A stretch of 64,000 nt of DNA from Pseudomonas guariconensis (GTDB taxonomy: Bacteria > Pseudomonadota > Gammaproteobacteria > Pseudomonadales > Pseudomonadaceae). The DNA lies in assembly GCF_024127895.1 (NCBI RefSeq), contig NZ_JAMYBK010000004.1, forward strand, positions 186,001 to 250,000. The letters run 5' to 3'. This document shows, piece by piece, positions 45,844 through 58,857 of this stretch; within the stretch, counting starts at the first letter, position 1; the number at the start of each line of letters is the position of its first letter. The notes under the pieces are model-generated. The model saw only the letters and a list, made by a program, of their open reading frames with translations, was not told the DNA's origin and searched no databases. The translations under genes were made by a program, and so were the position numbers.

Positions 45844-47772
45844 TCACATGTCGTCGAAATACCGTTCGTGCCAATCCACCAACGGTTGCGGCGAATTGAG
45901 CTTCTGCCCGTAGATGACCGAGTAGGACAGCACGTTCTGCACGTACTGGCGCGTCTCGTCGAACGGAATGGACTCGACCCACACATCGAAGCTCAGGTGC
46001 CTGGCCCCCTTGAGCCATTGCCGCACCCGGCCCGGCCCGGCGTTGTAGGCCGCCGAGGCCAGTACCCGGTTGCCGTTGAACTGCCCGTGCACCTGGCTCA
46101 GGTAGGCCGCACCGAGCTGGATGTTCTTGTCCGGATTGAACACCTGGCGCGGTGAGGCCAGCGGGATGTTGAACCGGCGTGCGGTCTCCTTGGCGGTGGC
46201 CGGCATCAGTTGCATCAGGCCGCTGGCTCCCACCGGGGAGCGGGCGTCCTCCATGAAGGCGCTTTCCTGGCGGGTGATGGCGAACACCCAGCTCGAATGC
46301 AGGCCGCGTACCTTGGCTTCGCGCACCAGGGTGTCGCGGTGGGCCATCGGGAAGCGGATGTCCAGGTCATCCCAGTACTGGGCCTGGCTGATGGTACGGA
46401 TGGCCGGGAAATACCAGCGCAGCTCGTAGCCCAGCCGTGCCTGGGCGACCATCTCCTCGCGGGTGAAGTGGCGGCTGACGTGGTACCACTCGCGGCGCCC
46501 CTCGACGATCTGGCCACGGGCATGGAACTCCAGGGCGCGACGAATGCCTGGGGTATTGCGGACCTTGTTGATCACCTGCTGGCTCAGCACCAGGGGCCGG
46601 TTGTTCAACTGGTAGGGGGTCTGCGCCCGGTCGGCGGCGAGGAAGCCATAGAAATCGCGCTCGCGGGCCACGGTCTTGTACAGCAGCGGGATCTGCGGGT
46701 CGTTCGGCTGCGCCAGTTCCAGGCTGCGGGCCTGCCAGTAGCGCCAGCGGTTGCTGCTCGCCAGGTCCTGGGGCAGGCGCTTGGTCAACTCGTAGGCCTC
46801 TTCCCAGCGGCCCAGGCGCAGCAGTAGGCGCAAGCGCCATTCGCTGACCGTGTTGTCGCGCAGTTCGGGGTCGTAGCGGGTCATCAGGTCGAGCGCACGT
46901 GGGTCGTAGCGGCGAGCCAGGGTCAGGCCGATCTCGCGGGCGATGGCTACCTTCTCGTCACGGGAGAAGTGCATGCGCTGGGCATAGCCGTCGAGCAGCG
47001 CCATGGCTCGCTCCGGGTCCTGCCGCGCCAGACGACGCAGGCCGAGGCTGACCACGTCGGACATGGCCTCGTTGACTGGCGTGAAACGCGACGGTTGGTT
47101 GAGCAACTCGGGCTTTTGCGCCACCTCGACCAGCAGCTTGCCCTGGGGCGCGAGGGTGGTGAGGTTCCTGACCAGGCTGTTGGCCAGGCCGTAGTTGCGT
47201 GCCTGGGCCGCCAGCTTGGCGCGGTGCCAGCGCTTGGCCTCGGTCAACTGGCCCTGGGCGGCCCACAGGCTGAACAGAGGATCGCAGGCGGCCGGCTGCG
47301 ACTTGCCGACGTTCCACAGCTTTTCGGCGGTGGCGAAGCCTTCGGCGCGCAGGCCATGGGTCAGTTGGTACTGGCCGTTGAGGCAGTCCAGCTCGGTGAA
47401 GTTGAGCTTGGGGTCGTAGTATTTGACGAAGGTGTTCCAGTCGCCGCGCTCGGCCAGCCAGCGCAGCCAGCGCAGTTTCATCCAGTTGGCCTGGGGCAGG
47501 TCGCCATGCTTGGCGAGGAAGCCCTCGATCTCCTGGTTGCTGGCGCTCTTGAGGCGGGCGGTCAGCTCGTCGTAGGCCAGGTAGGGCGTCAGCGGGTAGT
47601 CGCGCAGGGCCTGGGCATAGCGCAGGTAGGGGCCCTTGTCGCCCTTGGCCAGGGCGCGCTTGGCCTCGTCGTAGTACCGCCGTTGCTGGGTGATGTCGAT
47701 GGCGTGTGCCGCGCTCGCGGTGGTGGCGGTGAGCAGCAGGCAGGAAACGAATTGGAACAGGCGGCTGCGCAT
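45844..47772 (-). CDS. slt: Soluble lytic murein transglycosylase (Slt70 type)
   Basis: 642 residues. A signal peptide ends near ASAAHA, then comes a long superhelical U-domain of alpha-helical repeats (to about 440), a linker, and a C-terminal lysozyme-like domain with catalytic Glu503 in ITRQESAF, GASGLMQLMPATA, and AAYNAGPGRV. It cuts glycan strands to 1,6-anhydro products in the periplasm, which NagZ (61515) would process further in recycling. The ATG at 47772 begins MRSRLFQF. It is divergent from uup. Confidence 0.94.
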   Translation of the reverse strand: MRSRLFQFVSCLLLTATTASAAHAIDITQQRRYYDEAKRALAKGDKGPYLRYAQALRDYPLTPYLAYDELTARLKSASNQEIEGFLAKHGDLPQANWMKLRWLRWLAERGDWNTFVKYYDPKLNFTELDCLNGQYQLTHGLRAEGFATAEKLWNVGKSQPAACDPLFSLWAAQGQLTEAKRWHRAKLAAQARNYGLANSLVRNLTTLAPQGKLLVEVAQKPELLNQPSRFTPVNEAMSDVVSLGLRRLARQDPERAMALLDGYAQRMHFSRDEKVAIAREIGLTLARRYDPRALDLMTRYDPELRDNTVSEWRLRLLLRLGRWEEAYELTKRLPQDLASSNRWRYWQARSLELAQPNDPQIPLLYKTVARERDFYGFLAADRAQTPYQLNNRPLVLSQQVINKVRNTPGIRRALEFHARGQIVEGRREWYHVSRHFTREEMVAQARLGYELRWYFPAIRTISQAQYWDDLDIRFPMAHRDTLVREAKVRGLHSSWVFAITRQESAFMEDARSPVGASGLMQLMPATAKETARRFNIPLASPRQVFNPDKNIQLGAAYLSQVHGQFNGNRVLASAAYNAGPGRVRQWLKGARHLSFDVWVESIPFDETRQYVQNVLSYSVIYGQKLNSPQPLVDWHERYFDDM

Positions 47773-47993
47773 GATACGTCCGGGCAGTTGAACCATGGGA
47801 AAGTGACGGCGAAGCCAGCACTGTTGGGGTTGATTGCCTTAGCTTAGCCGTTTGCCAGCCACGGGTGAAAGCACTGCGCTTGTATCCAATCATTATCTTC
47901 GACCGGATGTCGCAAAGCCCCCGGAAGATGGCCTGCCTGATGCCGGGAGAGGGTAAGTCGGGTAGAATGCGCGCCCGGTTTTTGGAGACGATC

Positions 47994-49925
<1,932 letters not shown>

Positions 49926-49930
49926 TGCGC

Positions 49931-49966
49931 ACTGGCCCTTCGCGGGGGTACCCGCGAAGGGCCAGT
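49931..49966. terminator. Perfect 16-bp inverted repeat between uup and the stress protein gene
   Basis: ACTGGCCCTTCGCGGG pairs with CCCGCGAAGGGCCAGT across GGTA. It lies between two convergent genes and is likely a bidirectional stop. The inner CTTCGCGGG part recalls P. putida REP sequences. Confidence 0.8.
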
Positions 49967-49985
49967 CTGGCTGAGCGGTGTGCTA

Positions 49986-50429
49986 TCAGCCTTCTTTTTT
50001 CTGGAGTCGCACCGCCAGTACGTCGCACGGCGCGCCATGCAGCACGTCGTTGGCTGTGGAGCCGAGCAGCAGGGCCAGGCCGTGGCGGCCATGGCTGCCG
50101 ACCACGATCAGGTCGCAGTTCTGTTCCTTGGCCAGCTGATGGATCTCCTGGCGTGGCTGGCCGTAGGTCAGGTGCGAGTCGCCACGGTTGATGGTCGGGT
50201 ATTTGTTGAACAGGCGGTCCATGCGCTCCTTGGCCTGGTCGAACTGTTGCTGCTGCAGTTGCGACAGGTCCATCGGCACGTCGCCACCGAAGGCCATGGC
50301 CATGGGTTCGACGATATGCACCAGGGATACCTTGGCACCGGTGGGTTCGGCGAGCTTCATGGCGCGTTTGATCACCGGGTCGCATTCTTCGGTCAGGTCG
50401 ACGGCGACCAGAAGATGTTCGTAGGACAT
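49986..50429 (-). CDS. Universal stress protein, UspA family
   Basis: 147 residues with the Usp fold. It opens YEHLLVAVDLTEECDPVI and has the ATP-loop-like GSHGRHGLALLLGSTANDVL near 109-128, with the G-2x-G-9x-G(S/T) pattern of nucleotide-binding members. The ATG at 50429 begins MSYEHLLVAV and has GGAG upstream. It is probably induced in stress or low oxygen, as relatives are. It is divergent from the small membrane protein gene. Confidence 0.92.
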   Translation of the reverse strand: MSYEHLLVAVDLTEECDPVIKRAMKLAEPTGAKVSLVHIVEPMAMAFGGDVPMDLSQLQQQQFDQAKERMDRLFNKYPTINRGDSHLTYGQPRQEIHQLAKEQNCDLIVVGSHGRHGLALLLGSTANDVLHGAPCDVLAVRLQKKEG

Positions 50430-50538
50430 GAGCGGTACTCCTGACAATCGCGATAGTAGAAGTATGGTCGCTTTCGGGCCGGTCGCCGTGAAACATGGCT
50501 AACCGGCTCATTTGCAACGCTTTATGGGATCTACAGAT

Positions 50539-50976
50539 ATGACGGTATGGCTGGTGGTGTCAATCCTTGCGCTGATTCTCAGCCCTCTGGCCTGGTTGCG
50601 TCCATCGCGCAAGCAGAGCGAGCAGATGAACCTGCGCCTGGAAGGGCGGCGCATGGGGCTGGCCATGCAATTGGCGCCCCAGCAGTGGCCGCACTGGCTG
50701 GAGAAAGAGCCGCCCAGCCCGTGCCCACAGTACCACCGGGCGCGGCGCAAGGGGCACGACGACCGCTGGAGCTATTGGCAGGTCACCCCGGGCGTATGGT
50801 GGAACCAGTGGCGCGAACCCTGCGAGGAGCCGCGCCTGGCCGAGGCCTTTGCCCGTTTGCCGGCGAGCGTCTACAAGGTCGAGGCCGACAACCGCATGCT
50901 GGCCCTGTACTGGAGCGAGCGTGGCGACAAATCTGTATTGCAGGATATTGCCCAGGTCCTCGAGGACCTGGCCTGA
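50539..50976 (+). CDS. Small single-pass membrane protein of unknown function
   Basis: 145 residues. One N-terminal membrane helix (about 3-22) is followed by a basic segment (RPSRKQSEQMNLRLEGRRMG) that should face the cytoplasm, then a Trp-rich region (WSYWQVTPGVWWNQWREP) and an acidic C-terminus. I do not recognise a family with confidence. The ATG at 50539 is used; an earlier ATG at 50524 is possible. Just beyond the stop is a hairpin that is oriented for a minus-strand RNA. Confidence 0.75.
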   Translation: MTVWLVVSILALILSPLAWLRPSRKQSEQMNLRLEGRRMGLAMQLAPQQWPHWLEKEPPSPCPQYHRARRKGHDDRWSYWQVTPGVWWNQWREPCEEPRLAEAFARLPASVYKVEADNRMLALYWSERGDKSVLQDIAQVLEDLA

Positions 50977-50980
50977 AGCC

Positions 50981-51076
50981 AAAAAAAAGACCGCGGGGCA
51001 ATCCCGCGGTCCCGGGCAGACCCACCAGGGCGACCCTGGCGTGCCCTCAAGGCCAGGCAGGCCGGTTGAACATCGC
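50981..51076 (-). ncRNA. Probable small RNA ending in a strong intrinsic terminator
   Basis: On the minus strand a 9-bp GC stem (GACCGCGGG/CCCGCGGTC at 50989-51011) is followed by eight U. A second hairpin, CCAGGG/CCCTGG, lies at 51025-51039. Upstream at 51083-51089 the minus strand reads CTACACT, a match to the -10 used by sigma-S, giving a start near 51076 and an RNA of about 96 bases. No reading frame fits. The flanking genes on this side run on the plus strand, so the terminator serves no protein gene. Name and target unknown. Confidence 0.65.
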
Positions 51077-51275
51077 CTCGCCAGTGTAGTCACTCATTTC
51101 CCGCCTGCTGACATTTTCTGCTGCGCAGGGGCTATCGCTGACATGAATGTCCGGCGATCACTGTCATCATGTTTCCTGCCCATGGGGTGCAAAATGACCG
51201 GAAAGTCGCGTTTTCAGGCTGCTTGCGAGCATTTGACAACGTCGATCTTTTCGGAGAATGTGTGCGTACCCAAAT

Positions 51276-51302
51276 CAAACGGGCGTATGAATTGAGCGTT
51301 TG
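51276..51302. promoter_or_regulatory. CAAACG/CGTTTG dyad upstream of fadB
   Basis: Two half-sites matching the PsrA-type CAAAC/GTTTG arms face each other across 15 bases, 133 bases before the fadB ATG. The normal PsrA spacing is about 4, so this is only a candidate operator. The rest of 51090-51434 shows no gene. Confidence 0.35.
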
Positions 51303-51434
51303 TATGTCAGACCGCTCGTACAGAATCCCGACTAGCGCGCTGACGGGTGTGCCTGGGAAAGGGGGCGGGATAGCCGGCCCTTGCACCAGCGATCGGCGTG
51401 TACAGTTCAGCTTCCATATCGTGGAGATCAGTTG

Positions 51435-53582
51435 ATGATTTACGAAGGTAAAGCCATCACGGTTAAGGCTCTTGAAAGCGGCATCGTCGAACTGAAGTTC
51501 GACCTCAAGGGTGAGTCCGTCAACAAGTTCAACCGCCTGACCCTGGACGAACTGCGCCAGGCCGTGGACGCCATCAAGGCCGACGCCGCCATCGAGGGCG
51601 TGATCGTCAGCAGCGGCAAGGACGTGTTCATCGTCGGCGCCGACATCACCGAATTCGTCGACAACTTCAAGCTGCCCGAGACCGAGCTGGTCGCCGGCAA
51701 CCTGGAAGCCAACCGTATCTTCAGCGACTTCGAGGACCTCGAAGTGCCGACCGTCGTCGCGATCAATGGTATCGCCCTGGGCGGCGGCCTGGAGATGTGC
51801 CTGGCCGCCGACTATCGGGTCATGTCCAGCACCGCCAAGATCGGCCTGCCGGAAGTCAAGCTGGGGATCTACCCGGGCTTCGGCGGTACCGTGCGCCTGC
51901 CGCGCCTGATCGGTTCGGACAACGCCATCGAATGGATCGCCGCCGGCAAGGAAAACCGTGCCGAAGACGCCCTGAAGGTCGGCGCCGTGGATGCCGTGGT
52001 CGCCCCCGAGCTGCTGCCGGCGGCGGCCCTCGACCTGGTCAAGCGTGCCATCAGCGGCGAGCTGGACTACAAGGCCAAGCGCCAGCCGAAGCTGGAAAAG
52101 CTCAAGCTCAACGCCATCGAGCAGATGATGGCCTTCGAGACTGCCAAGGGCTTCGTCGCCGGCCAGGCCGGCCCGAACTATCCCGCACCGGTCGAGGCCA
52201 TCAAGACCATCCAGAAAGCCGCCAACTTCGGCCGTGACAAGGCCCTGGAAGTCGAAGCCGCCGGTTTCGCCAAGCTGGCCAAGACCTCGGTCGCCGAAAG
52301 CCTGATCGGCCTGTTCCTCAACGATCAGGAGCTCAAGCGCAAGGCCAAGGCCCATGACCAGATCGCCCACGACGTCAAGCAGGCCGCCGTGCTCGGCGCC
52401 GGCATCATGGGGGGCGGCATCGCCTACCAGTCGGCGGTCAAGGGCACGCCGATCCTGATGAAGGACATCCGCGAGGAAGCCATCCAACTGGGCCTGAACG
52501 AAGCGTCCAAGCTGCTCGGCAAGCGCGTCGAGAAGGGCCGCCTGACCCCGGCGAAGATGGCCGAGGCGCTCAACGCCATCCGCCCGACCCTGTCCTACGG
52601 CGACTTCGCCAATGTCGACATCGTCGTCGAGGCCGTGGTCGAGAACCCGAAGGTCAAGCAGGCCGTGCTGGCTGAGGTGGAAGCCCAGGTCAAGGAGGAC
52701 GCGATCCTCGCCTCCAATACCTCGACCATCTCCATCAGCCTGCTGGCCAAGGCCCTCAAGCGCCCGGAGAACTTCGTCGGCATGCACTTCTTCAACCCGG
52801 TGCACATGATGCCGCTGGTGGAAGTCATCCGTGGCGAGAAGTCCAGTGAAGTGGCCGTTGCCACCACCGTGGCCTATGCCAAGAAGATGGGCAAGAACCC
52901 GATCGTGGTCAACGACTGCCCGGGCTTCTTGGTCAACCGCGTGCTGTTCCCGTACTTTGGCGGCTTCGCCAAGCTGGTCAGCGCCGGCGTCGATTTCGTG
53001 CGCATCGACAAGGTCATGGAGAAGTTCGGCTGGCCGATGGGCCCGGCCTACCTGATGGACGTGGTCGGTATCGACACCGGCCACCACGGCCGCGACGTGA
53101 TGGCCGAGGGCTTCCCGGACCGCATGAAGGACGATCGCCGCTCCGCCGTCGACGCCCTCTACGAGGCCAACCGCCTGGGCCAGAAGAACGGCAAGGGCTT
53201 CTACGCCTACGAGACCGACAAGCGCGGCAAACCGAAGAAAGTCGCCGACCCGTCGGTGCTGGACGTGCTCAAGCCGATCGTCTTCGAACAGCGTGAAGTG
53301 AGCGACGAGGACATCATCAACTGGATGATGATCCCGCTGTGCCTGGAGACCGTTCGCTGCCTGGAAGACGGCATCGTCGAGACTGCCGCCGAGGCTGACA
53401 TGGGCCTGGTCTATGGCATCGGCTTCCCTCCCTTCCGTGGGGGCGCGCTGCGCTACATCGATTCGATCGGGGTCGCCGAGTTCGTCGCCCTGGCCGACCA
53501 GTACGCCGATCTGGGGCCGCTGTACCACCCGACTGCGAAGCTGCGCGAGATGGCCAAGAACGGCCAGCGCTTCTTCAACTGA
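51435..53582 (+). CDS. fadB: Fatty acid oxidation complex alpha subunit
   Basis: 715 residues: an N-terminal enoyl-CoA hydratase domain (about 1-190; [16 protein letters not shown] with catalytic Glu, [13 protein letters not shown] with the second Glu) and a C-terminal 3-hydroxyacyl-CoA dehydrogenase (NAD motif [16 protein letters not shown] near 318-333; catalytic His in [15 protein letters not shown]). It catalyses hydration and oxidation of acyl-CoA in beta-oxidation, with FadA as partner. The ATG at 51435 has GGAG. It is called faoA in some pseudomonads. Confidence 0.95.
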   Translation: MIYEGKAITVKALESGIVELKFDLKGESVNKFNRLTLDELRQAVDAIKADAAIEGVIVSSGKDVFIVGADITEFVDNFKLPETELVAGNLEANRIFSDFEDLEVPTVVAINGIALGGGLEMCLAADYRVMSSTAKIGLPEVKLGIYPGFGGTVRLPRLIGSDNAIEWIAAGKENRAEDALKVGAVDAVVAPELLPAAALDLVKRAISGELDYKAKRQPKLEKLKLNAIEQMMAFETAKGFVAGQAGPNYPAPVEAIKTIQKAANFGRDKALEVEAAGFAKLAKTSVAESLIGLFLNDQELKRKAKAHDQIAHDVKQAAVLGAGIMGGGIAYQSAVKGTPILMKDIREEAIQLGLNEASKLLGKRVEKGRLTPAKMAEALNAIRPTLSYGDFANVDIVVEAVVENPKVKQAVLAEVEAQVKEDAILASNTSTISISLLAKALKRPENFVGMHFFNPVHMMPLVEVIRGEKSSEVAVATTVAYAKKMGKNPIVVNDCPGFLVNRVLFPYFGGFAKLVSAGVDFVRIDKVMEKFGWPMGPAYLMDVVGIDTGHHGRDVMAEGFPDRMKDDRRSAVDALYEANRLGQKNGKGFYAYETDKRGKPKKVADPSVLDVLKPIVFEQREVSDEDIINWMMIPLCLETVRCLEDGIVETAAEADMGLVYGIGFPPFRGGALRYIDSIGVAEFVALADQYADLGPLYHPTAKLREMAKNGQRFFN

Positions 53583-53598
53583 GCGCCCAACGAGTTAG

Positions 53599-54789
<1,191 letters not shown>

Positions 54790-54807
54790 GTGCGTCGCTG
54801 ACAGCAG

Positions 54808-54838
54808 CCGGGGCCTAGCGCCCCGGTTTTTGTTTTTT
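54808..54838 (+). terminator. Terminator of fadBA
   Basis: CCGGGGC and GCCCCGG pair at 54808-54826 and are followed by TTTTTGTTTTTT, a textbook intrinsic terminator 18 bases past the fadA stop. Confidence 0.9.
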
Positions 54839-54866
54839 ACAGGATTTGTTCAAGAGGGTGGGCGAC

Positions 54867-55118
54867 ATGCAGATACAGCCAGGCGTGTACCGGCATTACA
54901 AGGGGCCTGAGTACCGTGTCTTCGGCGTCGCACGGCACTCCGAAAGCGAGGAGTGGGTGGTCTTCTACCAGGCGCTGTATGGTGAATACGGGCTCTGGGT
55001 ACGACCGCTGTCGATGTTCCTGGAGTCCGTCGAGGTTGACGGCGAGCAGGTGCCACGCTTTGCTTTGGTCAAGGCCGAGGATGGGCTGTTCGGGCGTCCT
55101 GCGGCAGCCGACGAGTAG
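54867..55118 (+). CDS. DUF1653 family protein
   Basis: 83 residues with the DUF1653 pattern: QPGVYRHYKGPEYRVFGVARHSE at the start, then VVFYQALYGEYGLWVRPLSMF. It is a small beta-rich protein of unknown function. The ATG at 54867 begins MQIQPG. It lies between fadA and topA, after the fadBA terminator, so it needs its own promoter. Confidence 0.85.
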   Translation: MQIQPGVYRHYKGPEYRVFGVARHSESEEWVVFYQALYGEYGLWVRPLSMFLESVEVDGEQVPRFALVKAEDGLFGRPAAADE

Positions 55119-55128
55119 CTGCCCGCGC

Positions 55129-55157
55129 TTGACCTCACCCTGTTGCCACTATATATA
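55129..55157 (+). promoter_or_regulatory. Sigma-70 promoter of topA
   Basis: TTGACC (55129-55134), a 17-base spacer and TATATA (55152-55157) lie about 60 bases before the topA ATG, a strong vegetative promoter. Confidence 0.75.
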
Positions 55158-55218
55158 GCGGTGCCGCGTCCGGCACCTGACGCGTTTTTCATCTTCAGAT
55201 TCAGGAATACTCCGATCC

Positions 55219-57828
55219 ATGGGCAAATCGCTGGTCATTGTGGAATCCCCGGCCAAGGCCAAGACCATCAACAAGTACCTGGGCAGCCAGTACGTGGTGA
55301 AGTCGAGTATCGGCCATATCCGAGACCTTCCCACCAGCGGTTCGGCTAGCGCCAGCAAGGAACCGGCGGCCAAGCGTGGCAAGGCCGCGGGCGAGGCTCC
55401 GGCCCTGTCGCCGAAGGAAAAGGCCCGTCGCCAGCTGGTGGCGCGCATGGGCGTCGACCCGGAGGCGGGCTGGAAGGCCAAGTACGAGATCCTGCCGGGC
55501 AAGGAAAAGGTCATCGACGAATTGCGTCGCCTGGCCAAGGATGCCGACACCATCTATCTCGCAACCGACTTGGACCGCGAAGGGGAGGCCATCGCCTGGC
55601 ACCTGCGTGAAGCTATCGGTGGCGATGACAGCCGCTACAAGCGCGTGGTGTTCAACGAAATCACCAAGAAGGCCATCCAGGAGGCCTTCTCCCAGCCGGG
55701 CGAACTGGACATCGACCGGGTCAATGCCCAGCAGGCGCGCCGCTTCCTCGACCGCGTGGTCGGCTACATGGTTTCGCCGCTGCTGTGGGCCAAGATCGCC
55801 CGTGGCTTGTCTGCCGGCCGCGTACAGTCGGTGGCGGTGAAGCTGGTGGTCGAGCGCGAACGTGAGATCCGCGCGTTCGTCCCGGAAGAATACTGGGAAG
55901 TCCATGCCGACCTGGGCACCGCCAAGAACGCCAAGGTGCGTTTCGAAGTGGCCCGGGAGAACGGCGAGGCCTTCAAGCCGCTGAACGAAGCCCAGGCCAT
56001 GGCGGCCCTGGAGAAGCTCAAGGCTTCCAGCTACAGCGTAGCCAAGCGCGAGGACCGGCCGACCAGCAGCAAGCCGTCGGCGCCATTCATCACCTCGACC
56101 CTGCAGCAGGCTGCGAGCAACCGCCTGGGCTTTGGCGTGAAGAAGACCATGATGATGGCCCAGCGCTTGTACGAGGCAGGCTACATCACCTATATGCGTA
56201 CCGACTCGACCAACCTGTCGACCGATGCCCTGGACATGGCGCGTGGCTACATCGAGCGTGAGTTCGGCAAGCAGTACCTGCCGGAAAAGCCGGTGGTGTA
56301 TGGCAGCAAGGAGGGCGCCCAGGAAGCGCACGAGGCGATCCGCCCCTCCGACGTCAACACTCACCCGAGCAAGCTCAGCGGCATGGAGCGTGACGCTGAG
56401 CGCCTGTACGAGCTGATCTGGCGCCAGTTCCTGGCCTGCCAGATGCCGCCGGCGCAGTACCTTTCCACCAGCGTCACGGTGAATGCCGGTGACTTCGAGC
56501 TGCGTGCCAAGGGCCGTATCCTCAAGTTCGACGGTTACACCCGTGTGCTGCCGCAACAGAGCAAGCCGGGTGAGGATGACGTCCTGCCGGAAATGGCCCA
56601 GGGCGAATCGCTCAAGCTGATCCAGCTCGATCCCAGCCAGCATTTCACCAAACCCCCGGCGCGCTACACCGAAGCCAGCCTGGTCAAGGAAATGGAAAAG
56701 CGCGGCATCGGGCGCCCGTCGACCTATGCGGCGATCATTTCCACCATCCAGGACCGCGGCTACGTGACCCTGCACAACCGCCGCTTCTACTCCGAGAAGA
56801 TGGGCGACATCGTCACCGAGCGCCTGTCGGAGAGCTTCTCCAACCTGATGGACTACGGCTTCACCGCCGGCATGGAGGAGAACCTCGACGACGTGGCCCA
56901 GGGCGAGCGTGACTGGAAGAACGTGCTCGACGAGTTCTACGGTGATTTCAGCAAGAAGCTGCTGACCGCCGAGTCCGCCGAGAATGGCATGCGGGCCAAC
57001 CAGCCGACCCTGACCAACATCGCCTGCAAGGAATGCGGCCGGCCGATGATGATCCGTACCGCTTCCACGGGTGTGTTCCTGGGCTGCTCGGGCTACAGCC
57101 TGCCGCCGAAGGAGCGTTGCAAGGCCACGGTCAACCTGGTGCCGGGCGACGAGATCGCGGCGGACGACGAGGGCGAATCCGAGTCCCGCGTATTGCGTGG
57201 CAAGCACCGTTGCCCGATCTGCGCGACGGCGATGGACGCCTACCTGCTGGACGAAAAGCACAAGCTGCACATCTGCGGCAACAACCCGGACTGCCCGGGC
57301 TACGAGATCGAAGAGGGCAGCTACCGCATCAAGGGCTATGAAGGGCCGAGCCTGGAATGCGACAAGTGCGGTAGCGAGATGCAGCTCAAGACCGGCCGCT
57401 TCGGCAAGTTCTTCGGCTGCACCAACCCGGCGTGCAAGAACACCCGCAAGCTGCTCAAGAGCGGCGAGGCGGCGCCACCGAAGATGGACAAGGTGGACAT
57501 GCCTGAACTCAGGTGCGAGAAGGTCGACGACACCTACGTGCTGCGCGATGGCGCCTCGGGGCTGTTCCTGGCTGCCAGCCAGTTCCCGAAGAACCGCGAG
57601 ACCCGTGCGCCGCTGGTGCTGGAGATCATCCCGCACAAGCACGAGATCGATCCGAAGTACCATTTCCTCTGCGATGCACCGCAGAAGGACCCGGACGGCC
57701 GCCCGGCGGTGATCCGCTACAGCCGTAAGACCAAGGAGCAGTACGTGCAGTCCGAGGTGGACGGCAAGCCGACTGGCTGGAAGGCGTTCTACGACGGCAG
57801 TGCGTGGAAGGTCGAAGACAAGCGCTGA
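55219..57828 (+). CDS. topA: DNA topoisomerase I
   Basis: 869 residues. The Toprim domain starts [19 protein letters not shown] and carries [13 protein letters not shown]; the active-site Tyr is near 325 in [11 protein letters not shown]. Three C-terminal zinc-type cysteine clusters follow (CKECG...CSG...C, CPICA...C...C, CDKCG...C...C) and then a C-terminal basic domain. It relaxes negative supercoils. The ATG at 55219 begins [13 protein letters not shown] hairpin at 57842-57860 follows. Confidence 0.96.
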   Translation: MGKSLVIVESPAKAKTINKYLGSQYVVKSSIGHIRDLPTSGSASASKEPAAKRGKAAGEAPALSPKEKARRQLVARMGVDPEAGWKAKYEILPGKEKVIDELRRLAKDADTIYLATDLDREGEAIAWHLREAIGGDDSRYKRVVFNEITKKAIQEAFSQPGELDIDRVNAQQARRFLDRVVGYMVSPLLWAKIARGLSAGRVQSVAVKLVVEREREIRAFVPEEYWEVHADLGTAKNAKVRFEVARENGEAFKPLNEAQAMAALEKLKASSYSVAKREDRPTSSKPSAPFITSTLQQAASNRLGFGVKKTMMMAQRLYEAGYITYMRTDSTNLSTDALDMARGYIEREFGKQYLPEKPVVYGSKEGAQEAHEAIRPSDVNTHPSKLSGMERDAERLYELIWRQFLACQMPPAQYLSTSVTVNAGDFELRAKGRILKFDGYTRVLPQQSKPGEDDVLPEMAQGESLKLIQLDPSQHFTKPPARYTEASLVKEMEKRGIGRPSTYAAIISTIQDRGYVTLHNRRFYSEKMGDIVTERLSESFSNLMDYGFTAGMEENLDDVAQGERDWKNVLDEFYGDFSKKLLTAESAENGMRANQPTLTNIACKECGRPMMIRTASTGVFLGCSGYSLPPKERCKATVNLVPGDEIAADDEGESESRVLRGKHRCPICATAMDAYLLDEKHKLHICGNNPDCPGYEIEEGSYRIKGYEGPSLECDKCGSEMQLKTGRFGKFFGCTNPACKNTRKLLKSGEAAPPKMDKVDMPELRCEKVDDTYVLRDGASGLFLAASQFPKNRETRAPLVLEIIPHKHEIDPKYHFLCDAPQKDPDGRPAVIRYSRKTKEQYVQSEVDGKPTGWKAFYDGSAWKVEDKR

Positions 57829-57841
57829 TCGGTCGGCATTT

Positions 57842-57860
57842 GGGGGCGCTTCGCGCCCCT
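57842..57860. terminator. GC hairpin after topA
   Basis: GGGGCGC and GCGCCCC pair across TTC at 57843-57859, 15 bases past the topA stop, with no U-tract. It is another copy of the recurrent short hairpin. Confidence 0.55.
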
Positions 57861-57975
57861 AAAGGCAGCCGCATGTCATGACTGACCGGCTTCGAAGCGG
57901 ATGTGCTTGCGGCCGGGCCTGCCGATCCCCGACACTGCAGTATCGCCTTGCAGCCTTTAAGGGAGGGCACTGAAG

Positions 57976-58497
57976 ATGGCCCAGGAACTCTACACCCGCA
58001 CCAACCAGAAACTGTTCTTCGCCGGGCTCGCCCTGGAGTCCATGGCCAAGGCTGCCGACAGCCAGGCGATGAACGCCCAGGGGCTGATCCAGGCCGAGCG
58101 CGAGTCGGCGCTGTTCCATCTGTACGGGGCCTTGCTGGGGCTGTGCCACGAGATCGCGGGCTTCTATCGCTTGCCCCAGGCAACGGCGCCGCGTGTGGAA
58201 CTGCTGCTCAGCGACGACGCGCTGGAACGTATCGCCATCCCCGAGGTGGCCGAGTTGCTGGAGCTGGCCCGTCAGCCGGAAACCTGGCTCGCGCAATTGC
58301 TGCGGGCTTATGCCGATTTGTTCCGACCGCCGGTCGCGAGAAAAGCCCCGAAAACAGACGTTACCCAGCCATTGATTCAGGCTGTCAACCTGGATGAGCC
58401 CGAGCAACCCGCACTGTCGCGGGACGAACTGGAAAGCTGGCGGCAGAACCTCAAGCACCTGGTGCGTCGTTTCCGTGACGCGTTGAGTGAGTGCTGA
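57976..58497 (+). CDS. DUF6586-like conserved protein
   Basis: 173 residues, helical and soluble, starting MAQELYTRTNQKLFFAGLALE, with a Pro/Lys-rich linker near 118-128 and a C-terminal helix ELESWRQNLKHLVRRFR. It corresponds by position to the unnamed gene between topA and sulA-lexA in other pseudomonads. Function unknown. The ATG at 57976 follows GGGAGGG. Confidence 0.8.
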   Translation: MAQELYTRTNQKLFFAGLALESMAKAADSQAMNAQGLIQAERESALFHLYGALLGLCHEIAGFYRLPQATAPRVELLLSDDALERIAIPEVAELLELARQPETWLAQLLRAYADLFRPPVARKAPKTDVTQPLIQAVNLDEPEQPALSRDELESWRQNLKHLVRRFRDALSEC

Positions 58498-58548
58498 CAA
58501 CGCCCGTGGCTGGTACAATACTGGCCTTTCGTGAAAAGCAGGCCCTAT

Positions 58549-58782
58549 ATGTCAACGTCCTTCCTAGAAATTGTCGAGTTGCCTGATGGCCGGATCGAGC
58601 TTCGCCGCGCCGAGGATGAAGGCTCCCTGGTAACCCTGGATTTCTCTGAGGACGCCAAGGTATTCCTGCAAGGACAGCATGTGGAAGTGGCCAAGGCCAT
58701 GCTCAGCGTGGGCGTGCAGATGGCAGGTCGCCTGATCGAAGGCGACCTCGAACGTGACGAGGGGCCGCGCGTGCTGCATTGA
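58549..58782 (+). CDS. Small conserved protein of unknown function
   Basis: 77 residues, beginning MSTSFLEIVELPDGRIELRR and ending ERDEGPRVLH; it is acidic, without membrane helix or signal. TACAAT at 58514-58519 preceded by TGG gives an extended -10 promoter. It sits between the DUF6586-like gene and the convergent sulA. Homologues occupy the same place in other pseudomonads. Confidence 0.8.
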   Translation: MSTSFLEIVELPDGRIELRRAEDEGSLVTLDFSEDAKVFLQGQHVEVAKAMLSVGVQMAGRLIEGDLERDEGPRVLH

Positions 58783-58815
58783 GCGTCGCGCTTCCCAGAT
58801 TCAGAGCAGCTACAG

Positions 58816-58857
58816 GCAAAGCCTGAACATCAGCCGAGGCGGATGTTCAGGCTTTGC
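58816..58857. repeat. 16-bp perfect inverted repeat formed with the end of sulA
   Basis: GCAAAGCCTGAACATC (58816-58831) pairs perfectly with GATGTTCAGGCTTTGC (58842-58857) across 10 bases. The right arm and loop are the last codons of sulA. On the minus strand it would end the lexA-sulA transcript, though no U-tract follows. Confidence 0.8.
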
